DNA of 5,783 bases, taken from the NCBI GenBank assembly GCA_023433855.1, contig JAEYTV010000630.1, positions 1 to 5,783 of the forward strand, written 5' to 3'. The notes under the pieces were generated by a model that saw only the letters and a list, made by a program, of their open reading frames with translations, had not been told where the DNA came from and searched no databases. The DNA comes from Pseudomonadota bacterium (GTDB taxonomy: Bacteria; Pseudomonadota; Alphaproteobacteria; Rhizobiales; Rhizobiaceae). Below are positions 1 through 5,589 of this stretch, one piece after another (position 1 is the stretch's first letter; each line of letters begins with the position of its first letter). Made by a program: the position numbers and the translations under genes.

Positions 1-63
1 GCCCGCCTCATGCTCCTTCAGGATGCCAATGATCTGCTCGTCTGTGAAACGGCTGCGCTTCAT
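1..63 (-). CDS. IS3-family transposase OrfA, N-terminal fragment
   Basis: Read on the minus strand from the ATG at 63, the first 21 codons begin MKRSRFTDEQIIGILKEHE. This is the well-known opening of IS3-family OrfA proteins and forms the first helix of their N-terminal helix-turn-helix DNA-binding domain. OrfA normally joins OrfB by programmed frameshifting to give the active DDE transposase; those parts lie beyond the left edge. A purine-rich GAGAGGA (complement of 71-77) sits just upstream as ribosome binding site and supports this start. The frame is intact in the visible part. Whether the element is complete or still mobile cannot be judged from 63 bases. Confidence 0.9.
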   Translation of the reverse strand, partial: MKRSRFTDEQIIGILKEHEAG

Positions 64-127
64 TCTCTGGTCCTCTCAATGGGCCAGAGCTTACTTCAAA
101 TCGGATTAGCTCAGCGGGGCAAGGTCA
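1..127 (-). mobile_element. IS3-family insertion sequence, orfA-proximal (left) end, partial
   Basis: The minus strand starts with TGACCTTGCCCCGCTGAG (complement of 127 down to 110), a TGA-plus-C/G-rich end typical of IS3-family terminal repeats. It is followed about 64 bases inward by the start of orfA. The element runs off the left edge, so the other inverted repeat, orfB and the target duplication cannot be seen. The outer boundary at 127 is inferred from the terminal motif alone. Confidence 0.65.
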
Positions 128-270
128 TGTCGTCTTCTGTATGACAGGTTGACGAGCAGGGAAAGTTAGACTGCAGGTAAGCACTAGCTTATCGCCCCAG
201 AGAGAGAGAGGATATCGATCGAAAGTCCTGCCGAAGGGGAGGGCCCCCGTGCGGAGACAAGGGACCTATC

Positions 271-289
271 CCACACAACCTGTGGTTTT
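271..289 (+). terminator. Weak hairpin with T-run
   Basis: CCACA (271-275) pairs with TGTGG (281-285) around a 5-base loop and is followed directly by TTTT (286-289). The form is that of an intrinsic terminator, but the stem is only 5 bp and no gene ends just upstream, so it may be chance. Confidence 0.2.
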
Positions 290-533
290 ATAGTAGCTGC
301 AGGTAGGGCCCGAAAGTGCGCCGCGATTATTGGTACGGCTGAACATCGTCAGTTGCCGCAACAAGGGCAATCAGCGCATTACGGTCTCGAGCACAGAATC
401 CATCGCTTCGCCAAAATCTGCTTCGGCCCTTTTCGGCTTCTGCGCGGGGGTGATTGATCTGGTGAAGATGGGCGAGGAAAATGAGCTGGTGAGTTGATCC
501 TACCGTTCTCATCTTTCTCCAGTGATTGAGTGG

Positions 534-545
534 GATCAATTGATC
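534..545. promoter_or_regulatory. Perfect 12-bp palindrome, candidate operator
   Basis: GATCAATTGATC at 534-545 is a perfect palindrome. It lies 55 bases before the barrel gene's upstream ATG. Further TTGATC copies occur at 494-499 and 454-459, and TTGATCC at 494-500 is the inverted partner of GGATCAA at 533-539. The palindrome overlaps the possible -35 element at 540-545, so a bound regulator could block polymerase. The regulator is not in the window and the role is inferred. Confidence 0.35.
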
Positions 546-567
546 GCTTCGGCGTAACTGGTAATCT
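540..567 (+). promoter_or_regulatory. Possible sigma-70-type promoter of the barrel/hydrolase pair
   Basis: TTGATC (540-545) and TAATCT (562-567) are separated by 16 bases, giving a weak match to -35 and -10 boxes. Transcription would begin near 574, leaving a leader of about 27 bases before the ATG at 601 or about 78 before the ATG at 652. The -10 match is poor, so this is only a candidate. Confidence 0.3.
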
Positions 568-600
568 GAGTGCCGCAGGCATTCTTGCGAGGTATGGCTA

Positions 601-2115
601 ATGCATCGGGTTCAACGGCCACGCTCACAACCTCCCTGGCACGTCGACGATATGAGATTGCCCCCGTCTTTCACAGGGAAGAACGCAATCCTCACAATCT
701 GCTTCGCCGGAATGCTGACCGCGGCCGCACATACCGCAAGGTCTCAAGAGGCGGATGATCAGACGGTCATCTACAGCGAGGATGGCATGGAAATCCGATG
801 GCACCTTCAGGCAGGCCTCAACGCCGTGAGTGAACGCAACCTCTTCTGGAATTTCTCCGATACCGTGGCGCCCGGCGCCGGCTTTGATCCCGATGCCGAC
901 TGGCTGGAGAGCTACCTGAAGGGAGGCTTCAGCTTTCGCCAGTCGTTCGACAACGGATCGATCCTGTATGGCAAGCTCACCGGGGTGTCATCCTATACGG
1001 CTGGGACCGACGCATTTGATGCCAGCGACACGGGCAGAACGACGCTCGAGGAGGGATACCTAGGCTTCCGCACGGCCGACGCCGACGATCCGGCGCTGGA
1101 TGTATCGCTTGGACCGCGGGAGTTGGTTCTCGGCACCGGCATGCTGATCGCCAACGGCGGCGCCAGCGGTTTCGAGCGGGGCGCGCTGAAGTTCGGCCCA
1201 CGCAAGGCTTGGCACCAGGCAGCCATCATGCGTGTCTCAGGCGAGGGGCTCAAGGCCACCCAGTTCTACATAGATCCGAACGAACTTCCATCCTCCGATG
1301 GCAAGAACAAACTTGCCGGATTGGATGTCCGTTATGATTCCGCCGACGGCGGCTATCTCGGGATCACCTACATCAACGTTCTTGAGTCCAACTCTCCGTA
1401 TCCCAAGGCTGCGCCGGGAGGAGTTGGCGCACCCACGATCATCGAGGGAGGAAGAGACGGGACGAACGCACTCAACCTCTACGCCAGATCTGACCCCTTC
1501 CAAGGCCTCCTCGAAAACTGGTTCTTCACCACCGACGTGGCCTATGAGTGGAATGACCGCATCGACATGCAAGCTTGGGCCGGGCGCGTCCAGGTTGGCT
1601 ATGCGTTCGCCGATCTTGCCTGGGCTCCGACCCTTACCTATTCCTTCCAGACATTCTCCGGCGATAATCCGAACACCTCACGTCTGGAGCGCTTTGACCC
1701 CCTGTACTACGAGGGATCACCAGGTGCCTGGGCGACAGGGTCGAAATCCTCCATGGTCTTCATCAATTCGAACGTGCAGGCCCATGAGTTGGCCTTGCGT
1801 GTCAAGCCAACACAACGCGACACACTCACGCTCCGGTACTCCCATCTTCGTGCGAACGAACTCAACAGCCCGCTTCAGTTCGGCCAGGCGACGCGCGTGG
1901 AAACAAGCGGCGGGACAACGAACCTGATCACGGGCGTGACGGACGCTGACCTCGGCGATGATCTCTTCCTGGAATACAACAGGACCATCAACCGAAACAC
2001 CTTCCTTACCGCCGGCATAAGCGCGTCCTTTCCCGGAAAGGGCATCAGGGACGTCATCGGCGGGGATGCGCCCGTCTGGCTAGGAGGCTTCGTCAATGTC
2101 GTCGTCAATTTCTAG
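601..2115 (+). CDS. Alginate-export-family outer-membrane beta-barrel (porin-like)
   Basis: The 504-residue product looks like an outer-membrane channel of the alginate_export (AlgE-like) type. It has a hydrophobic segment at about residues 28-43 followed by a likely signal-peptidase site near 46-49. A long mature part follows with alternating polar/aromatic beta-strands rich in Gly, Tyr and Asp. Residues 349-370 (FQTFSGDNPN... then RFDPLYY) resemble the family's conserved SGD/FDPL loop. The chain ends VVVNF, with the terminal Phe used for barrel assembly by the BAM complex. Length suits a 16-18-strand barrel. The start is uncertain: ATG 601 has GCGAGG 8 bases upstream but gives a long N-region, while ATG 652 (residue 18) gives a neater signal peptide but no clear ribosome site. 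It overlaps the next gene by 20 bases. The substrate is unknown; family membership does not mean alginate is transported. Confidence 0.75.
   Translation: MHRVQRPRSQPPWHVDDMRLPPSFTGKNAILTICFAGMLTAAAHTARSQEADDQTVIYSEDGMEIRWHLQAGLNAVSERNLFWNFSDTVAPGAGFDPDADWLESYLKGGFSFRQSFDNGSILYGKLTGVSSYTAGTDAFDASDTGRTTLEEGYLGFRTADADDPALDVSLGPRELVLGTGMLIANGGASGFERGALKFGPRKAWHQAAIMRVSGEGLKATQFYIDPNELPSSDGKNKLAGLDVRYDSADGGYLGITYINVLESNSPYPKAAPGGVGAPTIIEGGRDGTNALNLYARSDPFQGLLENWFFTTDVAYEWNDRIDMQAWAGRVQVGYAFADLAWAPTLTYSFQTFSGDNPNTSRLERFDPLYYEGSPGAWATGSKSSMVFINSNVQAHELALRVKPTQRDTLTLRYSHLRANELNSPLQFGQATRVETSGGTTNLITGVTDADLGDDLFLEYNRTINRNTFLTAGISASFPGKGIRDVIGGDAPVWLGGFVNVVVNF
2082..2087 (+). promoter_or_regulatory. 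Ribosome binding site inside the barrel gene, sets the hydrolase start
   Basis: A full AGGAGG at 2082-2087 lies 8 bases before the ATG at 2096, within the last codons of the barrel gene. It fixes the hydrolase start and points to translational coupling of the two proteins. Confidence 0.85.
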
Positions 2116-3451
2116 GCTCATCACTCTTGTATTGGGGATTGCAATGGCTGCAGCAACCACATCGAATTCAACCGCCCAGACCGCAGTCCTGTCGGCCGCG
2201 GAATCCGACCCACGCGTGATGGGATGGATGCAGGGCTTCCCGCCTCCGCCTGACAAGATCATTACGCAGCCGGAATCGGTGTACTTCAGCTTTCCCCGCT
2301 TGCGCTGGACTGTATGCCATATCCGGGAGCTTCTCCCCACAATCGAGATCAGCCGTGGGATCGGCGCTCCGGTCCCGCTGAACTACGTCAACGTGCTGGA
2401 ATTCGCCAACCTGCGCGCCTCGATCGACGCGCTGACCTTCACTGCGATCGGGGCCGATAAAGAGATGACGTGGCGGGAATCCCTGGATGCCAACTATACC
2501 GACGGCATGCTCATCCTGCACGAGGACCGGGTGGTCTACGAGCGATACTTCGGCTGCCTCACCGATGCCGGAAAACATGCGGCGATGTCGATGACGAAGT
2601 CGCTGACCGGGCTGCTGGCGCAAATCCTCGTTGCGGAGGGACGCCTCGATGAGAACGCGCTCGTATCGCACATCATCCCGGAAATAGGGGACAGCGCCTT
2701 CGCCAACGCGACAGTTCGCCAGGTAATGGACATGACGACAGGCCTTCAATACTCCGAGGAATATGCCAACCCGAACGCGGATATCTGGAAGTATTCCGCG
2801 GCAGCTAGCCCTCTTCCCAAGCCCAAGGACTATGATGGACCCGACGGCTACTGGGAGTACCTGCAGCAGGTAAAGCCCGAGGGGAAGCATGGAGAGGGCT
2901 TTCACTACAAGACGGTCAATGCCGACATGCTCGGCTGGATCGTGGCCCGGGTGGCCGAACAGAGCGTCAGCGCCCTGGCGTCGGAGCGTCTATGGAAGCC
3001 GATGGGTGCGGATCAGGACGCCTACATGACGGTGGACGGGAAGGGCGTTCCCTATGCGGGTGGGGGCCTCAGCGCGGGTCTGCGCGATCTCGGCCGCCTT
3101 GGACTTCTCATTCTCAACGAGGGGGTAATCAACGGCAAGAGGTTGTTCCCCGCGGAGGTGGTCCAAAGGATACGGGCAGGGGGAGATCCCTCGAAGTTCG
3201 GGACCGCCTATCCCGCCCTGACGGGTGGCAGCTATACCAGCCTGTGGTGGGTCTATCCCGGCGAGGATCAGGTGATTGCCGCGCGAGGGGTTCACGGCCA
3301 GACGATCTACGTGGATTTCACCGCGCGAATGGTGATTGTCAGGTTTGCGTCCTTCCCGCGGTCGGAAAACCCCCTCATTGACCCAACGTCGATCCCGGCG
3401 TTCCGCGCCGTTGCCGACTACCTGAAGTCAAACCGCCGGCAGCCTGAGTGA
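2096..3451 (+). CDS. Exported serine hydrolase, beta-lactamase class C / 6-aminohexanoate-dimer hydrolase-like
   Basis: This 451-residue protein belongs to the serine beta-lactamase/penicillin-binding-protein fold (Beta-lactamase, PF00144 type). The nucleophile motif S-M-T-K is at residues 165-168, with Ser165 acylated and Lys168 as base. The second motif lies in FHYKTVNADMLGW (269-281), where Tyr271 matches the active-site Tyr of NylB-like enzymes. A GVHGQ segment at 398-402 stands where KTG lies in beta-lactamases. The opening of the mature part (MGWMQGFPPPPDK, 42-54, and the LRW...REL stretch at 69-79) is typical of proteins annotated as 6-aminohexanoate-dimer hydrolase. Residues 1-28 form a Sec-type signal, so it should act in the periplasm, unlike cytoplasmic NylB. 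Likely reactions are ester or amide hydrolysis; true beta-lactamase activity is less likely. It is coupled to the upstream barrel by a 20-base overlap, suggesting uptake and cleavage of one substrate. The exact substrate is unknown. Confidence 0.85.
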   Translation: MSSSISRLITLVLGIAMAAATTSNSTAQTAVLSAAESDPRVMGWMQGFPPPPDKIITQPESVYFSFPRLRWTVCHIRELLPTIEISRGIGAPVPLNYVNVLEFANLRASIDALTFTAIGADKEMTWRESLDANYTDGMLILHEDRVVYERYFGCLTDAGKHAAMSMTKSLTGLLAQILVAEGRLDENALVSHIIPEIGDSAFANATVRQVMDMTTGLQYSEEYANPNADIWKYSAAASPLPKPKDYDGPDGYWEYLQQVKPEGKHGEGFHYKTVNADMLGWIVARVAEQSVSALASERLWKPMGADQDAYMTVDGKGVPYAGGGLSAGLRDLGRLGLLILNEGVINGKRLFPAEVVQRIRAGGDPSKFGTAYPALTGGSYTSLWWVYPGEDQVIAARGVHGQTIYVDFTARMVIVRFASFPRSENPLIDPTSIPAFRAVADYLKSNRRQPE

Positions 3452-3546
3452 GAAGGCCGCGGCCCGACCCCTGGTGCCAGACAACGCTCTTTTGGAAGCA
3501 CGAACCCTGTTCAGCCACCGATGAAGCTATGAGGTGTGACGGGCTG

Positions 3547-4314
3547 TCAATCGAGCTCCTGCACGCCGCCGCCTGATACCGTGAGGATCTGGCCGCTTAT
3601 CCATGACGCGGCGGCCGAACAGAGAAAGAGTGCTGCGTAAGCAATATCGTCCGGTTGGCCCAGCCGACCGAGCGGCGTGTGCTTCAGCATCGCCTTTTCG
3701 CGTTCCGGTGTCAGAACGGAGGCCAGGGCTGCGGTCTTGATGGCGCCGGGCGCAATGGCATTCACCCTTACCCCCATGTTACCGAGGTCGAAGGCAATAT
3801 TTCGGGTCAGATGATTGAGCGCCGCCTTCGAGGAACTGTAGGATGCCATGCGCACGTTCCTGTTTTCACCAGCCATGGAAGAGATGTTGAGGACCGCCCC
3901 GTTCTCCGCTTCGGCGAGATGAGTGGAAGCGAGCTGCGTCAGGCGGAATATGGAGAACACATTGAGTTCATATGCACGCCTGAAGTCGCTCATCGGCATA
4001 TCGAAAGGTTTGGGTCCACCACCGCCGGCGTTGTTCACGAGGGTGGTCAGCTTGCCGAAGTTATCGAGGGCGGCCTTTACCAAGGCCTGCAGGTCGCTGT
4101 CCTCCATGACATTGCAAGCGACGCTGACGGCATTTCCACCGCCTTGCCGGATTTCCGCCGCGACCTGCTCTGCGGCCTCCGGCCTCAGATCGCTGACGAC
4201 CACGCTGGCGCCGGCTTCTGCGAACAGACAGCCGATGGCTTTGCCAATACCAGCACCGGCACCGGTGACGACCGCCACCTGACCGTCCAGACGAAGCTTC
4301 GTGACATCAAACAT
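3547..4314 (-). CDS. hdhA: 7-alpha-hydroxysteroid dehydrogenase-like short-chain dehydrogenase
   Basis: The 255-residue product is a classical SDR and, as I recall the sequence, closely resembles Escherichia coli HdhA, with the same length and active-site numbering. It has the nucleotide-binding TGAGAGIG at 17-24, Asp42 after the second strand (favouring NAD over NADP), NNAG at 94-97, Asn118, and the catalytic Ser146, Tyr159 and Lys163. NAGGGGPKPFDMPM (95-108) and the C-terminal SGQILTVSGGGVQEL (240-254) are near signatures of this subgroup. The known reaction is NAD-dependent oxidation of the 7-alpha-hydroxyl of bile acids in the cytoplasm. In a soil bacterium the natural substrate may be another ring alcohol. 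ATG at 4314 is chosen because a G-rich ribosome site (complement of 4317-4326) precedes it and it matches the family N-terminus; an extension to 4446 adds unrelated Arg-rich residues. It converges on the hydrolase with a 95-base gap, so it is transcribed separately. Confidence 0.88.
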   Translation of the reverse strand: MFDVTKLRLDGQVAVVTGAGAGIGKAIGCLFAEAGASVVVSDLRPEAAEQVAAEIRQGGGNAVSVACNVMEDSDLQALVKAALDNFGKLTTLVNNAGGGGPKPFDMPMSDFRRAYELNVFSIFRLTQLASTHLAEAENGAVLNISSMAGENRNVRMASYSSSKAALNHLTRNIAFDLGNMGVRVNAIAPGAIKTAALASVLTPEREKAMLKHTPLGRLGQPDDIAYAALFLCSAAASWISGQILTVSGGGVQELD

Positions 4315-4488
4315 TGTCCTACCCCTCAAGCTGTGGGCATGAATCGCCGCAGGCCGGAGTCCAAAGCAGTGGAGCCCCACGGCCGGTCGTGCGCCTGTTT
4401 CCTGTTTAGATCGTATTCTTCGTCGGGCCGCATTGCTCTTGGTCAATCGACTGCGCCCACTGAACTTCCCATCGGCGCGGCCTTCATA
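4315..4488. other. Divergent intergenic space between hdhA-like gene and the repeat
   Basis: These 174 bases separate the minus-strand dehydrogenase from the plus-strand leader repeat and should hold the dehydrogenase promoter. Apart from its ribosome site at 4317-4326 I see no clear -35/-10 pair, palindrome or small gene. Confidence 0.5.
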
Positions 4489-4679
4489 TTGCTTGCAATC
4501 AATGCCGCAGACTCGTCGTGGAGTATCATTGCGCTTGTTGAAGCGCGGCTGTCCCGGTCGAGCGCTATGTGAAAGCGCGAAAGCCTATGAAGAACATCGT
4601 CCTTCCCGCTGCTGCAATTCTGCTGGTCGGCAGCGCATTCCCTATGACCGCCTCCGATGGACCCGTTGTCGCCCTCTCA
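4489..4679 (+). repeat. Leader plus gene-start duplication, copy 1
   Basis: This segment is a diverged copy of 5590-5782. By hand alignment, 4489-4563 and 5590-5664 match at about 60 of 75 bases without gaps. A 2-base length difference follows before the start codon. The first 31 codons (from 4587 and from 5690) match at about 73 of 93 bases. Strictly conserved blocks in the leader are GCTTGCAATCAATG, AGTATCATT 17 bases later, GAAGCGCGG and GTCCCGGTCGAGC. The match continues to the window edge in copy 2, so its full length is unknown. Confidence 0.85.
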
Positions 4680-4778
4680 AATCGAGGATTTCATTCTCGA
4701 CATGGATGGAACCGTTGCGGCCGTGACGCCGGGGGGCAGGGGCTTCCTGGGGATCGAGGTCACGCATGTGCTCGTTAA
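4587..4778 (+). pseudogene. Truncated start of a periplasmic substrate-binding protein
   Basis: The frame opens MKNIVLPAAAILLVGSAF and reaches DGPVVALSN at residues 24-32, matching the start of the gene at 5690 at 22 of 31 residues. A signal sequence plus a GPxVxLSN first strand is typical of sugar-type ABC-transporter binding proteins. After residue 32 the frame turns into Arg/Gly-rich text without family likeness and stops at 4778 (63 residues in all, where binding proteins have 300 or more). The signal-peptide end has also decayed: copy 2 has SAYAQ, while here it is SAFPM. I read it as a gene relic caused by a deletion, insertion or frameshift near 4680. Because copy 2 is cut by the window edge, the breakpoint cannot be set exactly. 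It could still be translated into a short useless peptide. Confidence 0.65.
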
Positions 4779-4863
4779 CTGGAAAACCCTGCCGTGTGGC
4801 ACCAGAAGCCGATGGGCGAAAGCTATGCATGACGGCTCCCACGCTGGCCAAGGAAACACCTGA
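4669..4863 (+). other. Open frame with a HAD-like motif, possible gene remnant
   Basis: In a frame different from that of the truncated binding protein, the sequence after the breakpoint reads IEDFILDMDGTV (4681-4716). This resembles motif I (DxDGT) of HAD-superfamily phosphatases such as the NagD group, which often sit beside sugar transporters. The text after it (VTPGGRGFLGIEVTHVLVNW) only loosely recalls that family, and the frame closes at 4863 without further HAD motifs. It may be a decayed HAD fragment, the 3' part of the broken binding-protein gene in a shifted frame, or chance. No good ribosome site is seen. Confidence 0.25.
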
Positions 4864-5071
4864 AGAAGCCCGCCTCCGTGGATCTTGACGCCGTAGGTCT
4901 CATTGATGATGGAGCTGGCTTGGCGCGTTACTCCAGGCGTCGGCTGCCCGGAGCTTGCTCTTAAATCCAAGTCTTGCGTCTCACAGATGTAGCCTCGCCC
5001 GGCGCTATCAGGTGGCAAGGATCTGCATACAAGACCCACGAACCATAAGGATCGCTTGTGCGACTTGTGAA
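4864..5071. other. Sequence without recognisable gene
   Basis: About 208 bases between the relic and the small helical protein. A minus-strand frame covers it (4677-5039) but matches nothing I know. I see no strong promoter for the gene at 5072 and no clear hairpin. It may be further decayed sequence. Confidence 0.4.
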
Positions 5072-5371
5072 ATGAGCGAGGTCAATGCTTTTATAGCCAA
5101 GCTTGTAAAGGCGGCAAACGACACGGAGGCGGATAGCTCATTGCGGAAGCGTGATCTGCTAGAGCGCGCAGTCGTTATGATATCCGAACTTACAGAGGTG
5201 GCGGAACTTCCTCGAACCAGGAAAGCCAAGGAAGCCGTGGCCTACCTGCAGTCAGTCGAGATACAAGCCAGTCGCAAAGAAGCAAGTGACCGTGCCGTAA
5301 GAGAGGCGCTTCTGGTTGCTGCGGGGCTCATTCGCGAACTGTACATAATCTCCAAAGACTCTCGTCGCTAG
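5072..5371 (+). CDS. Small helical hypothetical protein (99 residues)
   Basis: I do not recognise this family. From the ATG at 5072 the product begins MSEVNAFIAKLVKAAND and ends IISKDSRR. It is rich in Ala, Glu, Lys, Arg, Leu and Ser, nearly free of Gly and Pro, and lacks Cys and Trp, so it should fold as a bundle of amphipathic helices. There is no signal peptide or membrane segment, which suggests a cytoplasmic protein. The frame is open back to 4955, but the upstream 39 residues (with several Cys and Arg) look like non-coding translation, so I prefer 5072. No strong ribosome site precedes it; AAGG at 5047-5050 is too distant. Its composition is less GC-rich than the hydrolase and dehydrogenase, hinting at separate ancestry. 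It sits between the two copies of the leader repeat. That it is a real gene is likely but not certain. Confidence 0.55.
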   Translation: MSEVNAFIAKLVKAANDTEADSSLRKRDLLERAVVMISELTEVAELPRTRKAKEAVAYLQSVEIQASRKEASDRAVREALLVAAGLIRELYIISKDSRR

Positions 5372-5404
5372 GTCATTTTGCCTCAATCGCTCCCGCTATC
5401 GAAG

Positions 5405-5428
5405 GCTCCGGGTTGGAAATGCCGGAGC
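5405..5428 (+). terminator. Stem-loop after the small gene, possible terminator without T-run
   Basis: GCTCCGG (5405-5411) and CCGGAGC (5422-5428) form a perfect 7-bp stem with a 10-base loop, 34 bases after the stop of the small helical gene. No run of T follows, so it may act as a transcript-end stabiliser or weak terminator rather than a classic intrinsic terminator. Confidence 0.35.
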
Positions 5429-5516
5429 ACCATAGGCGGGACAATGAAACAAAGACGCGTCGATTGCTGAGAAGAAATTTCGTGCTTAGTCCCGGACGCT
5501 TTTACCTCCAATGGTT

Positions 5517-5571
5517 GGAGCGGTTTTCACCCCGGAATGAGACTGCACGCTGTAAGGAGCGGTTTTTTCAC
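5517..5571 (+). repeat. Two direct repeats, candidate regulator sites
   Basis: GGAGCGGTTTTCAC at 5517-5530 recurs as GGAGCGGTTTTTTCAC at 5556-5571, 39 bases apart start to start, with a 2-T insertion in the second. They stand upstream of the leader of the binding-protein gene and are absent from the same position in copy 1. A spacing near four helical turns would let one regulator bind both on one face; that role is inferred. Confidence 0.35.
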
Positions 5572-5589
5572 TCTCTTCCGCTACGGCGA

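Larger units (their letters stand above)
128..600. other. Intergenic region without a convincing gene
   Basis: This stretch of 473 bases separates the IS end from the barrel gene. Two minus-strand open frames (327-539 and 379-582) overlap each other, match no family I recognise, and lack good ribosome sites. I see no convincing coding signature, but a decayed gene remnant cannot be excluded. It contains a short AG run (200-210), a small hairpin followed by TTTT (271-289), a direct repeat of CTGCAGGTA (171-179 and 298-306), and TTGATC motifs at 454-459, 494-499 and 534-545. The right-hand part probably carries the promoter of the downstream pair. Confidence 0.6.

Noticed and set aside
200..210. 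Short AG repeat
   Set aside because: Only about five units long, with no gene start nearby for phase variation to act on.
171..306. Direct repeat CTGCAGGTA at 171-179 and 298-306
   Set aside because: Nine bases repeated once in 130 bases without flanking symmetry or a linked gene is weak evidence for an attachment site or operator.
327..582. Two overlapping minus-strand open frames of 70 and 67 codons
   Set aside because: They overlap each other in different frames, match no family I recognise, lack clear ribosome sites, and cover the region with the TTGATC motifs. A decayed remnant remains possible but is not supported.
2168..2905. 245-codon minus-strand open frame opposite the hydrolase
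   Set aside because: It is a shadow of high-GC coding sequence. The plus strand carries the clear catalytic motifs, and the minus translation has no recognisable domain.
3455..3464. Palindrome GGCCGCGGCC between the convergent genes
   Set aside because: It is self-complementary with no loop and no following T-run, so it is not a convincing terminator. Such short GC palindromes are common in high-GC DNA.
4315..4446. 44-residue N-terminal extension of the dehydrogenase
   Set aside because: The extension is Arg/Ala-rich and not part of the SDR family, while the ATG at 4314 has a ribosome site and gives the family's usual 255 residues.
3655..4572. 305-codon plus-strand open frame opposite the dehydrogenase
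   Set aside because: It is the antisense shadow of a gene with an unmistakable SDR sequence. Its tail enters the leader repeat only by chance continuity.
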